Shown: piece after piece, positions 8,464 to 16,710 of the stretch
How the letters are laid out: each line of letters starts with the position of its first letter
Position numbering within the stretch: the first letter of the stretch is position 1
DNA from: Candidatus Omnitrophota bacterium
GTDB lineage: Bacteria > Omnitrophota > Gorgyraeia > JABMSB01
DNA: 32,907 bases
Assembly (NCBI GenBank): GCA_013202205.1
Contig: JABMSB010000024.1
Coordinates: 1 to 32,907 of the forward strand
Direction: 5' to 3'
Translations under genes and position numbers: made by a program
Notes under the pieces: model-generated
The model's input: the letters and a program-made list of their open reading frames with translations, nothing else
Database searches by the model: none
What the model was told of the DNA's origin: nothing

Positions 8464-9441
8464 ATGGCGAGATCTAAATATATTATAGCCGTAGATATCG
8501 GTGGTACAAATACCAAATTGGGCATGGTAAGTACCAATGGGAGGATATTACGCACCACTTCTTTTCCCACATGCCGCCGCAGAGGCGATGTAATAGACCG
8601 TGTGATAAAGGAGGCCTATGGGTTGGTCAACTCGACACACATAAGAAAAAGGGATATCCTTGGTATAGGTATGGGGGTAGCCGGCCCCACAGACCATTCG
8701 CGAGGTCTTATACACCACTTTGTCAATGTGCCGGGTTGGAGGAATACACCGCTTGCACGTATCGTCAGATCGAGGACCAAATTACCTACATTCATAGATA
8801 ATGATGTCAATGTAATGACTATCGGAGAACTGTACTTTGGGGCAGGCCGCGGCGCGAAGAATATGATCTGTTTGACGTTGGGTACGGGGGTTGGCGGCGG
8901 TGTTGTTATAGACGGAAGACTCCATAGGGGGTCCAATCTCGTTGCCGGTGAGATAGGGCATATGCCAATAAATGTTGTTGGACGCAAGTGTAACTGCGGC
9001 GGGATAGGCTGCATGGAGATGTACGTAGGCAATAAGTATATAGTGGAGAATGCGCTCAGACGCCTTAAGGGTAAGAAAAATTCTTTAATTTTGAAGTTGA
9101 TAGGCGGTGACAGAAGAAAGCTGACGCCTGAAGTCCTGGCCATTGCGGCGCGCAGGGGTGACAAGACGGCGAACGCGGTTTGGGCAGATACGGGCTTGCA
9201 TTTAGGGGTTGCTATAGCAGCTTCAGTGAGCCTGATAAACCCCGAGAGGGTTGTTATAGGAGGAGGTGTGGCAGGAGCAGGCGAGGTGCTCTTTAAGCAT
9301 ATCCGCAAGGCGGTAGAGAATAGGACGATGAAAGAACATAGGCACGGATTACGAATAGTCCGCGCCAAGCTTGGCAGCAAGGCCGGGCTGGTGGGCGCGA
9401 TGCAGCTGGTCAAATTGAGCCTGAAGGAGAGGATGGAATGA
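8464..9441 (+). CDS. ROK-family sugar kinase (glucokinase-like)
   Basis: This 325-residue ROK protein is predicted to phosphorylate a hexose such as glucose or an N-acetylhexosamine with ATP in the cytoplasm. It shows the ATP phosphate loop DIGGTNTK (11-18), the catalytic Asp in IDNDVN (Asp114), the second phosphate loop LGTGVGGG (139-146) and the sugar/zinc motif GEIGHMPI...CNCGGIGCME. In the last, His166, Cys176, Cys178 and Cys183 form the zinc site and Glu185 the usual ligand. There is no N-terminal helix-turn-helix, so it is a kinase and not a ROK repressor. AGGAGG lies before the ATG. Its stop overlaps the lptD start (ATGA). The exact sugar cannot be read from sequence, and some ROK proteins use polyphosphate. 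Confidence 0.91.
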   Translation: MARSKYIIAVDIGGTNTKLGMVSTNGRILRTTSFPTCRRRGDVIDRVIKEAYGLVNSTHIRKRDILGIGMGVAGPTDHSRGLIHHFVNVPGWRNTPLARIVRSRTKLPTFIDNDVNVMTIGELYFGAGRGAKNMICLTLGTGVGGGVVIDGRLHRGSNLVAGEIGHMPINVVGRKCNCGGIGCMEMYVGNKYIVENALRRLKGKKNSLILKLIGGDRRKLTPEVLAIAARRGDKTANAVWADTGLHLGVAIAASVSLINPERVVIGGGVAGAGEVLFKHIRKAVENRTMKEHRHGLRIVRAKLGSKAGLVGAMQLVKLSLKERME

Positions 9442-11534
9442 GGAAATTCGCCGCCAAGGCCATATGTCTCTTTTTCATATTTTTCGGTTTTACGCCAATC
9501 GCGTTCGGGGCGGAGGGAGATAGGCCGATCGTGGTAAATGGGGATCAGGTGGAATATATGCAGGCTGAGAGGAGAGTGGTTGGTTCGGGCAATATAAGCA
9601 TAGAATATGAAGATCTCGTGCTGACCTGTGACAGTATAAAGGTTGAGCTGGATAGCCATGAAGCCCTTGCAGAGGGAGATGTTAAATTGGTACAAGGTGG
9701 AAATGAATTGAGCGGCCCCAAAGTAAGATATAATTTTGATACGCAGCAGGGCATTATAGAAGATGGTGAGGCCAGGTATCCTCCCTTCTATGGTAAGGCG
9801 GAGATGATAGATAAGTCGAGCGAAACTGAAATGGTCTTAAAGAAAGGTTATATTACGACCTGCAGCCATGAAAATCCGCATTACAAGATAAGCTCGAAAA
9901 AAATTGAGATATATCTCGACAAGAAAGTGGTTGCAAAGAACGTGATAGTCTATATAGCCGATATACCTATTCTTTATTTACCAATTTATGTACAGCCCCT
10001 AATTGGCGCGCGTATGAATGTATCATTGGTGCCGGGCCATAACAAAGACTGGGGAACTTATCTCTTGAGCGCTTGGCGTTACCATATAACCGACCAGGCC
10101 AAAGGGTATCTCCACCTGGATTGGCGGGAGGATAAAGGGTTTGCGGAAGGGCTCGATTATAAGTATGATACCGCGAAATTCGGAAGCGGGCTCTTTAGGG
10201 GATATTATATGCAAGAACGGGATAGATCGGCTCAAGAGGGAACGAAGGGTGAAGACGAGAGGTGGAGGGTGAAGTACAGGCATAAGTGGCAGATAAATGA
10301 GGAGATATCAGCCATTGGTGAGTATAATGAATTGAGCGATACGGAGTTCCTCAAGGATTACTATTATCGTGAGGAGTTTGAACAGGAAGGCCAACCCACA
10401 TCCTTTATTTCACTTCTTATGCAGGAACCCAGCTATACATTGAGCCTATATACACGGAAGCGGGCAAATCGCTTTTTGGATGTTGTGGAGCGGGTGCCTG
10501 AGATCGAGCTTGATATGAGGCCGCAAAGAGTTGGCGGGGAGAAGCTCTATTATAATAGCAATACCAGTGCGGCAAACCTGGCGAAAAAGTATTCCGATAC
10601 GTCACTGGGGGATAAGAATGCCATGCGAGTTGACCGCAGAGACGAATTTTCATACAAGATAGATTTGGCTGACTCCATACACCTTCTTCCCAAAGCGGCA
10701 TTACGCCAAACTTATTACAGCAGGGATAATGAGGGTCCAAAGGAGAGGTTTCGCGCTGCTTTCTCGACGGGAGCAGACATTAGTACGCGCATACATAAGA
10801 CATTCGACTATAATAAAAAGTTTTTATCTTATGATGTCGAAAAGCTGCGCCACGTAATAACCCCAACCCTCTCGTATAATTACACCCATTCACCGACCGT
10901 TTCGCGTTATTTATTAGAGGAGTTTGATTCGATAGACAGATTGTCCAAGGATAATAGAGTTACTCTGGACATTACTAATAAGCTGCAGGTAAAATACCGC
11001 GATAAAGGTACACTCCGCAGCGTAGATCTTGCCAGGCTTGTAGTGTCGACAGATTATCTCTTCAAGATGGAGGACGGGGAGAAGTTCTCCGATATAAATT
11101 TCGATTTGGAGATGAGACCGGCCGATAATTTCTACTTGGAGGCGGAGGCAGATTTTAGCCCGGAGACGGACAATTTCGAGACTATAAACTTCGACATGGT
11201 TGCTCACGAGGGTGATAAGTGGCGTATCGGTATCGGGCATAGATACGAGAAGAGTTCGGCCAGCCAGCTTACCGTAGGATTATCGAGCCAGATAGGCAAG
11301 GATTGGCGCTTGCGGATCTACGAAAGATATGACTTTGAGGGCAATGAGCTAGAGGAGCAGGAATATGGAATAACACGCGATCTCCATTGTTGGTTGGTAG
11401 ATTTTGTTTATAATGTCAGGGATGCGCAAACTTTTTGGCTGGTATTCAGGTTGAAGGCCTTTCCGGACCTTCCTTTAAAACTATCGACAACCTTCAAGGA
11501 GCCAAAGCGAAGTCAGCCCGGATATGTGGAATAG
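9438..11534 (+). CDS. lptD: LPS-assembly outer-membrane protein LptD (OstA/Imp)
   Basis: LptD is the outer-membrane barrel that inserts lipopolysaccharide into the outer leaflet. The 698-residue product has a signal peptide (hydrophobic 7-22, probable cleavage near AFGA/EGD) and an N-terminal OstA/LptA-like jellyroll (about 30-170: VVNGDQVEY, VVGSGNISIEY, KVRYNFDTQQGIIEDGEA). A long beta-barrel part follows, with many aromatic/basic alternating strands, ending in FWLVFRLKAFPDLPL as LptD proteins often do. Cys142 (TTCSHENPHYKI) and Cys651 (LHCWLVDF) sit where E. coli LptD has disulfide cysteines, although the Cys pair near the mature N-terminus is not obvious. AAGGAGAGG precedes the ATG, which overlaps the ROK kinase stop. 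Its presence argues for an LPS-bearing diderm. The partner LptE is not seen. Confidence 0.9.
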   Translation: MRKFAAKAICLFFIFFGFTPIAFGAEGDRPIVVNGDQVEYMQAERRVVGSGNISIEYEDLVLTCDSIKVELDSHEALAEGDVKLVQGGNELSGPKVRYNFDTQQGIIEDGEARYPPFYGKAEMIDKSSETEMVLKKGYITTCSHENPHYKISSKKIEIYLDKKVVAKNVIVYIADIPILYLPIYVQPLIGARMNVSLVPGHNKDWGTYLLSAWRYHITDQAKGYLHLDWREDKGFAEGLDYKYDTAKFGSGLFRGYYMQERDRSAQEGTKGEDERWRVKYRHKWQINEEISAIGEYNELSDTEFLKDYYYREEFEQEGQPTSFISLLMQEPSYTLSLYTRKRANRFLDVVERVPEIELDMRPQRVGGEKLYYNSNTSAANLAKKYSDTSLGDKNAMRVDRRDEFSYKIDLADSIHLLPKAALRQTYYSRDNEGPKERFRAAFSTGADISTRIHKTFDYNKKFLSYDVEKLRHVITPTLSYNYTHSPTVSRYLLEEFDSIDRLSKDNRVTLDITNKLQVKYRDKGTLRSVDLARLVVSTDYLFKMEDGEKFSDINFDLEMRPADNFYLEAEADFSPETDNFETINFDMVAHEGDKWRIGIGHRYEKSSASQLTVGLSSQIGKDWRLRIYERYDFEGNELEEQEYGITRDLHCWLVDFVYNVRDAQTFWLVFRLKAFPDLPLKLSTTFKEPKRSQPGYVE

Positions 11535-11682
11535 TAAGGTTTGTGAAAATAGAGGCTTTGTAGAGTGTAATTTCCAGATCAAATGATGTAATATTTTACT
11601 TGATTACGATTACCCCTTATGATATAATATTCTTCTTATATTAGTATATAAGTAGGAAAATACGTAACTTATTGAGGCGTAT
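11535..11682 (+). promoter_or_regulatory. Promoter region of the nucleotide-sugar operon
   Basis: The 148-bp gap between lptD and ugd is AT-rich and holds a good sigma70-type promoter. TTGATT (11600-11605), a 17-bp spacer and a perfect TATAAT (11623-11628) predict a start near 11635 and a leader of about 48 nt. The leader contains TGAGGCG as ribosome-binding site (11673-11679). No terminator hairpin for lptD is evident. This is the best promoter match I found in the window and marks the start of the polysaccharide genes. Confidence 0.7.
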
Positions 11683-12981
11683 ATGGATATATGCATAGTC
11701 GGCTCAGGATATGTTGGGTTAGTAACAGGGGCATCTTTTGCCGAAATGGGCAATAAAGTGATATGCGTAGATAGCAACCGATCCAAGATAGATAAACTCA
11801 AAAAGGGGATAATGCCCATATACGAACCAGGCCTAAAAGAGCTGGTGAATCGAAACAGAAAGAATAAAAGAATAAATTTTACAACCGATCTTGCTAAGGG
11901 TGTTAAAAATTCTGAAATAATATTTATATGTGTCAGCACCCCTCCAAAGCCGAATGGCGAAGCAGACCTTGTATATGTTGAAGATGTTTCGAGGCAGATA
12001 GCGCGGGAGATGGTCTCATATCGCTTAATCGTTGAGAAATCTACAGTCCCTGTGCAGACCGGGGAATGGATAAAGAAGACGATAAGACAAACAATAAAGA
12101 AGGGTGTACCATTCGATGTTGCCTCTAACCCGGAGTTCTTAAGAGAAGGGTCTGCCGTACAGGATCTCTTTAAGCCAGACCGCATAGTCATAGGTGCTGA
12201 GACAAAACGGGCCAAAGATATATTGGTCAAGCTCTATAAACCATTAAAAGTACCTCTTGTCGTGACTGATATAAAGAGTGCCGAAATCATAAAACACGCC
12301 TCCAACTCGTTTTTGGCCACAAAGATATCATTTATAAATGCCGTATCGGTAATATGCGAGAAAGCAGGTGCTGATGTAATTGAGGTAGCTGAGGGGATGG
12401 GGATGGATAAGCGCATATGCCGTGCCTTTTTGGATGCCGGAGTCGGTTTTGGCGGATCCTGTTTTCCCAAGGATCTATCGGCATTTATAAGCATATCAGA
12501 GAGATTGGGTTATGAGTTTGACCTATTGAGAGCTGTACAAAGGATAAATGAACACCAGAAAGAGCTTCTGGTAAAACGTGTAGAAAAACTTCTATGGAAT
12601 CTTTCGGAGAAGACAGTTGCTATATGGGGCCTTTCATTTAAGCCAAATACAGACGACATGCGCTCCGCGCCATCTGTGGATATTATAAAGATGCTGCAAA
12701 AAAGGGGAGCTTCTATAAAAGTTTATGATCCACAGGCGATGCCGGTGGCACGCAAGTTATTAAAAGGTGTTAAGTTTTGCAAAGATGCCTATAGTGCTGC
12801 CGCGGATAGCGACTGCCTGGTAGTGGCCACAGATTGGGATGAGTTTAAGGAGGCGGATCTTAAGCGGCTAAAGAAAGTTATGAATCAACCGGTAGTCGTT
12901 GACGGCAGAAATATATATGATCCAGCTACGATGAAGGGTTTGGGTTTTGAATATACGGGCATAGGCCGCAGTTTAAAATAG
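11683..12981 (+). CDS. ugd: UDP-glucose 6-dehydrogenase
   Basis: The enzyme oxidises UDP-glucose to UDP-glucuronate with two NAD+. The 432-residue protein has the N-terminal NAD-binding motif GSGYVG (7-12) and CVSTPPKPNGEADL. Then come SNPEFLREGSAVQDLFKPDRIVIG (148-171), the central dimerisation helix with Lys204 (EIIKHASNSFLATKISFIN), the catalytic Cys260 in GFGGSCFPKD and the C-terminal UDP-binding domain (WGLSFKPNTDDMRSAPS). The sequence resembles the TuaD/Ugd group and not the UDP-HexNAc dehydrogenases. That fits the downstream UDP-glucuronate decarboxylase, which uses its product. It is the first gene after the promoter at 11600-11628. Confidence 0.95.
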   Translation: MDICIVGSGYVGLVTGASFAEMGNKVICVDSNRSKIDKLKKGIMPIYEPGLKELVNRNRKNKRINFTTDLAKGVKNSEIIFICVSTPPKPNGEADLVYVEDVSRQIAREMVSYRLIVEKSTVPVQTGEWIKKTIRQTIKKGVPFDVASNPEFLREGSAVQDLFKPDRIVIGAETKRAKDILVKLYKPLKVPLVVTDIKSAEIIKHASNSFLATKISFINAVSVICEKAGADVIEVAEGMGMDKRICRAFLDAGVGFGGSCFPKDLSAFISISERLGYEFDLLRAVQRINEHQKELLVKRVEKLLWNLSEKTVAIWGLSFKPNTDDMRSAPSVDIIKMLQKRGASIKVYDPQAMPVARKLLKGVKFCKDAYSAAADSDCLVVATDWDEFKEADLKRLKKVMNQPVVVDGRNIYDPATMKGLGFEYTGIGRSLK

Positions 12982-13027
12982 CTCTCTTATCGACGGCAGC
13001 AAGGCAAATCGAAAAAGGATTAATCGT

Positions 13028-13474
13028 ATGATAGAAGGTGTGCGAGTTAAAAATCTGAAGATCATACCGGATGACCGAGGCAGGTTGATGGAGATATTGC
13101 GCGATGATGATGAGGTCTTTGTGAAATTTGGCCAGGTCTATATGACAACAGCCTTCCCCGGCATAGTTAAGGCATGGCATTATCACAAGAAGCAGACAGA
13201 TAATTTTACGTGCGTAAAAGGCCGGATCAGGCTGGTATTGTATGACGCACGTAAAGATTCTTCCACATACGGGGAGATTGGCGAGTTTGACCTGAGCTTA
13301 GATGATCCCATCTTGGTCCAGATACCTAATATGGTCTATCATGGATTTAAGTGTATTTCGGATGAGGAAGCTATGGTTATCAATACGCCGACGAGGAGCT
13401 ATGATCACAAAGATCCGGATGAGTACAGGATAGATCCATGCGATAAAGATATAGCATATGACTGGAGCAGGTGA
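13028..13474 (+). CDS. RmlC-like dTDP-4-keto-6-deoxyhexose epimerase
   Basis: This is a 148-residue cupin of the RmlC superfamily, expected to epimerise dTDP-4-keto-6-deoxyglucose at C3/C5 on the way to dTDP-rhamnose. Visible features are DDRGRLMEI near the N-terminus, the catalytic-type His51 in KAWHYH, VKGRIRLVLYDAR, IPNMVYHGFKCISDEEA and the C-terminal Asp in YRIDP (Asp136). It is shorter than classical RmlC (about 180). By hand alignment, the QxKL lysine region reads QTDNF, and the LYKTTxxY region reads VINTPTRSY, so the usual active-site Lys and Tyr appear to be replaced. It may therefore be a variant epimerase, for example acting at C3 only. The position directly before rmlA and rmlB supports a dTDP-sugar role. 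AAAGGA precedes the ATG. Confidence 0.82.
   Translation: MIEGVRVKNLKIIPDDRGRLMEILRDDDEVFVKFGQVYMTTAFPGIVKAWHYHKKQTDNFTCVKGRIRLVLYDARKDSSTYGEIGEFDLSLDDPILVQIPNMVYHGFKCISDEEAMVINTPTRSYDHKDPDEYRIDPCDKDIAYDWSR
13464..13471 (+). promoter_or_regulatory. Ribosome-binding site deciding the rmlA start
   Basis: GGAGCAGG lies at the end of the RmlC-like gene. It is suitably spaced for the ATG at 13474 (6 bases after GGAG) and too close for the GTG at 13471 used in the ORF track, so ATG 13474 is preferred. The start overlaps the upstream stop as TGATG. Confidence 0.5.
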
Positions 13475-14250
13475 TGGATTCCGCCAATAATAAAATAAAG
13501 GGAGTGGTACTGGCAGGTGGATTGGGTAAGCGCTTGTACCCTCTCACCAAGATAACTAATAAACATCTTCTGCCCGTTTTTAACAAACCGATGATATTCT
13601 ATCCAATACAGACCTTGGTCGATGCCGGCATAGAGGATATACTCATCGTTACAGGAGGCAACCACGCAGGTGAATTTTTGAGGTTATTAGGCAACGGACA
13701 CCAGTTTGGCTTAAAGCATTTAAATTACGCTTATCAGGAAGGTGAAGGCGGCATAGCTGAAGCGCTCGGGCTGGCAGAACACTTTGCCGAAGGATGCAGG
13801 ATAATGGTTGTCTTGGGAGACAATATAATAGAAAAGTCTATAAAGCGGGCCGTAGATGGATATAGAAAAGAGAAAGGCGGGGCGAAGATATTTTTAAAAG
13901 AGGTTGAGGACCCTGAAAGGTTTGGTGTCGTCGAGATGCAAGGCGATAAGATAATCTCGATCGAAGAGAAACCAAAAGAACCGAAATCCGATTATGCCGT
14001 GACAGGGATATATATGTATGATAATGCGGTCTTCAATATTATAAAGAGATTAGAGCCTTCCGGGCGAGGTGAGCTGGAGATAACCGATGTGAACAAGAAG
14101 TATATACAAATGGATAAACTCACTTACGAGATTTTAGACGGCTGGTGGACAGATTCCGGAACGTTTGACTCGCTCCTCAAGGCCAATAATCTTGTGGCAA
14201 AAAAGGAACATGAAGAAAAAGAGAAAAACAAAGTCGATCTGTGCATATAA
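13474..14250 (+). CDS. rmlA: Glucose-1-phosphate thymidylyltransferase
   Basis: The enzyme joins dTTP and glucose-1-phosphate to give dTDP-glucose, the first step of dTDP-rhamnose synthesis. The 258-residue product has the nucleotidyltransferase signature LAGGLGKRLYPLT (13-25), with the usual small residue before Arg replaced by Lys. It also has NKPMIFYPIQTL, with the catalytic-type Lys38, VVLGDN (Asp116) as metal ligand, EEKPKEPKSDYAVTGIYMYD and the C-terminal ELEITDVN...GWWTDSGTFDSLLKAN. It is shorter than enterobacterial RmlA (about 290) because the C-terminal allosteric tail is reduced. It overlaps the RmlC-like gene and is followed by rmlB 18 bp later, so the three genes form one unit. 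Confidence 0.92.
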   Translation: MDSANNKIKGVVLAGGLGKRLYPLTKITNKHLLPVFNKPMIFYPIQTLVDAGIEDILIVTGGNHAGEFLRLLGNGHQFGLKHLNYAYQEGEGGIAEALGLAEHFAEGCRIMVVLGDNIIEKSIKRAVDGYRKEKGGAKIFLKEVEDPERFGVVEMQGDKIISIEEKPKEPKSDYAVTGIYMYDNAVFNIIKRLEPSGRGELEITDVNKKYIQMDKLTYEILDGWWTDSGTFDSLLKANNLVAKKEHEEKEKNKVDLCI

Positions 14251-14268
14251 TACTGTAGGAGGCGGGTT

Positions 14269-15255
14269 GTGAAATCTATTCTTATAACAGGCGGATGCGG
14301 GTTTATCGGATCGAATTTTATCCGGTATATGATCGAACGCTATCCCGAATATAAAATAACGAATCTCGACAAATTGACTTACGCGGGGAATCTCGAGAAT
14401 CTTAAAGACGTAGTCCATTTGCCGAATTATCGTTTTGTAAAAGGTGATATATGCGATGTTGCCCTGGTAGAGTCTTTGGTCAGCGAATGCGATTACCTGA
14501 TAAACTTTGCCGCGGAGACGCACGTTGACAGATCAATAGACGCCCCAATGGATTTTATCAGGACGAACATTCGCGGTACCTATGTGCTGCTCGAAGCTGC
14601 TAAGCAGTGCGGGGTCAAAAAATTTCTTCAGATATCGACGGACGAAGTATACGGGTCGATAGATGAAGGGGGGTTCAAAGAGACGGATCCTCTCTTTCCG
14701 TCAAGCCCATACTCTGCATCGAAGGCTGCAGCCGACCATATGGTCTTGGCCTATATAATTACCCACAATCTACCTGCCTTGATCACGAGGAGCTCAAATA
14801 ATTTCGGGCCCTATCAATTTCCGGAGAAAGTTATCCCGCTCTTTATCACAAATGCCCTCGAAGATAAGAGTCTGCCCCTTTATGCTGACGGCTCTAATGT
14901 GCGGGACTGGATTTATGTGCTGGATAACTGCGCTGCTATCGATCACGTCTTCCATAAAGGTGAGGTAGGAGAGGTCTATAATGTAGGCGGTGGTAATGAG
15001 GTCGAAAATATAGATTTGACCAAAAAGATACTTTCTAGTTTGGGCAAACCGGAATCACTTATAAAACACGTAAAGGATAGGCCCGGCCACGACAAGCGAT
15101 ATGCCCTCGATTGCACGAAGCTTAAAAGCTTGGGTTGGCAGCCAAGATATGAATTTGATAGTGCGCTGCGCTCTACAGCAGAGTGGTACAGGGCCAATAA
15201 GATGTGGTGGTCTCCTCTTAAGGAGGGGCGCAAAGAAGAATTGGTAGGCGTGTAA
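14269..15255 (+). CDS. rmlB: dTDP-glucose 4,6-dehydratase
   Basis: RmlB converts dTDP-glucose to dTDP-4-keto-6-deoxyglucose using bound NAD+. The 328-residue extended short-chain dehydrogenase has GGCGFIGS (8-15) for NAD, the active triad TDE (Thr124-Asp125-Glu126 in ISTDEVYGS), the catalytic Tyr148-x3-Lys152 (PYSASK), SSNNFGPYQFPEKVIPLFI, ADGSNVRDWIYV and the very typical KHVKDRPGHDKRYALD. The start is GTG with TAGGAGG 7 bases upstream. The C-terminus (RANKMWWSPLKEG) is typical of the family. Confidence 0.96.
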   Translation: MKSILITGGCGFIGSNFIRYMIERYPEYKITNLDKLTYAGNLENLKDVVHLPNYRFVKGDICDVALVESLVSECDYLINFAAETHVDRSIDAPMDFIRTNIRGTYVLLEAAKQCGVKKFLQISTDEVYGSIDEGGFKETDPLFPSSPYSASKAAADHMVLAYIITHNLPALITRSSNNFGPYQFPEKVIPLFITNALEDKSLPLYADGSNVRDWIYVLDNCAAIDHVFHKGEVGEVYNVGGGNEVENIDLTKKILSSLGKPESLIKHVKDRPGHDKRYALDCTKLKSLGWQPRYEFDSALRSTAEWYRANKMWWSPLKEGRKEELVGV

Positions 15256-15301
15256 CGCATCGCTTCAGAAATAATATATAATATCTTTACCGGAGAGGAT
15301 C

Positions 15302-16642
15302 ATGGCAAGAGCAAAAAAAAGCATAAAAGGGTTTAAGGGTGATTTGCAGAGGAGGATAGTTTCAAGGAAAGCAAAGGTTGGTGTGATTGGATTGGGATAT
15401 GTTGGCCTGCCACTGGCTATTGAGTTTGCAGAGGCAGGTTTTACCGTTATGGGCATAGACATAGACAAGCGAAGGGTAAATTCTATTCGCAGAAAAGAGA
15501 CATACATAACCGATGTATTGGCTGAGAGAGTTGCGAATGCGGTTGACAGAAGGAGGCTTTTCGCCACCACAGACTACAAAAAAATAGGGGATGTAGATGT
15601 TATAGTTATATGTGTACCCACGCCTCTTCGCAAGACGAAAGAGCCGGACATATCCTTTATCATAAAAGCGGTTGAGGAGATAGTCAAATATAAGCGCCGG
15701 GGGCAATTAATTATCCTCGAGAGCACTACATACCCCGGTACTACCGAAGAGGTGGTCTTGCCTATGTTAAGCTCGAAAGGCATGAGCTTAAATAAAGATT
15801 TCCTTTTGGCTTTTTCGCCTGAGAGGGTTGACCCGGGGAATAAGTCTTTTAAGACCAAAGATATACCCAAGGTAGTCGGCGGTGTTTCAAAGAGTTCCAC
15901 AGACGTAGCAGCTCTTCTTTATAATCAGATCATAAGAAGGGTCATGAGAGTCTCTTCCAGCCGTGTTGCCGAACTCGTTAAGCTCTTGGAGAATACATTT
16001 CGCAGTGTTAACATAGGGTTGGTTAATGAGTTTGCGCTTTTATGCGACAAGCTGTCCATAGACGTCTGGGAGGTTATAGAGGCAGCAAAGTCTAAACCCT
16101 TCGGTTTTATGCCATTCTATCCCGGCCCGGGGATCGGGGGCCACTGCATCAACATAGATCCGCTCTACCTTTCATGGAAGGCGCGCTTGCATGGTTTTGA
16201 GACGAGATTTATCGAATTGGCGCAAGAAGTGAATATGTATATGCCTCGTTATGTGGTAGAGAGGGTTAGAAGGAAGCTGAATGAAAAGAAGATGCCCCTG
16301 AAGGGTTCACGGATTTTGATAATGGGTATTGCGTATAAAAAGGATGTCAACGATACCAGGGAATCGCCGGCCATAGATATAATAAAGATGCTCATAAATG
16401 AAGGCGCAGCAGTATTTTTTCATGATCCCTATATCAACAAGCTAAAGATTAACGGCGCAACATTAAAATCAAAACTCCTTAATAAAAAGTTTTTGAAGAC
16501 AATAGACTGCACCATTATAGCGACAGATCATAGTTCTATAGATTATAAAGAGTTGTTAAAAAACTCTTCTTTCATTTTTGATGTGAGGGGCGCGCTCCGT
16601 AAGATCAAGGGCGCCCATGCCAAAAAGATTATGAAGTTGTAA
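15302..16642 (+). CDS. UDP-N-acetylhexosamine 6-dehydrogenase (WbpA-like)
   Basis: This 446-residue nucleotide-sugar dehydrogenase is predicted to oxidise UDP-GlcNAc (or UDP-GalNAc) to the uronic acid with NAD+. The NAD motif is GLGYVG (30-35), after a basic N-terminal extension of about 20 residues. Further motifs are CVPTPLRKTKEPDISFI, ESTTYPGTTEEV, SPERVDPGN and ELVKLLENTFRSVNIGLVNE with Lys227. The catalytic Cys282 lies in PGPGIGGHCINIDPLYLSWKA. The GGHC-x-x-x-DP-x-Y-L-x-W pattern separates it from Ugd (GGSCFPKD) and places it with WbpA/WecC/TviB types. The usual HCIP reads HCIN here. A WbpP-like C4-epimerase follows, so the pair probably makes UDP-GalNAcA. GGAGAGG precedes the ATG. Confidence 0.9.
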   Translation: MARAKKSIKGFKGDLQRRIVSRKAKVGVIGLGYVGLPLAIEFAEAGFTVMGIDIDKRRVNSIRRKETYITDVLAERVANAVDRRRLFATTDYKKIGDVDVIVICVPTPLRKTKEPDISFIIKAVEEIVKYKRRGQLIILESTTYPGTTEEVVLPMLSSKGMSLNKDFLLAFSPERVDPGNKSFKTKDIPKVVGGVSKSSTDVAALLYNQIIRRVMRVSSSRVAELVKLLENTFRSVNIGLVNEFALLCDKLSIDVWEVIEAAKSKPFGFMPFYPGPGIGGHCINIDPLYLSWKARLHGFETRFIELAQEVNMYMPRYVVERVRRKLNEKKMPLKGSRILIMGIAYKKDVNDTRESPAIDIIKMLINEGAAVFFHDPYINKLKINGATLKSKLLNKKFLKTIDCTIIATDHSSIDYKELLKNSSFIFDVRGALRKIKGAHAKKIMKL

Positions 16643-16710
16643 GAGAAAAAAATCCGTATCTATTCAATCGTAACTGTTTGATCAAAGGGAATACAAGAGG
16701 GAGTCGTGTT

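Noticed and set aside
8616-9695. Long antisense ORF (359 aa) opposite the ROK kinase and lptD start
   Set aside because: It overlaps two well-supported genes on the other strand, and its composition (Pro, Ser, Thr, Ile rich) is that of a shadow frame. It shows no motif of its own.
16678-16710. N-terminal extension of the WbpP-like epimerase in the ORF track (TTG start)
   Set aside because: There is no ribosome-binding site before the TTG. The ATG at 16711 has one and begins directly with the NAD-binding strand.
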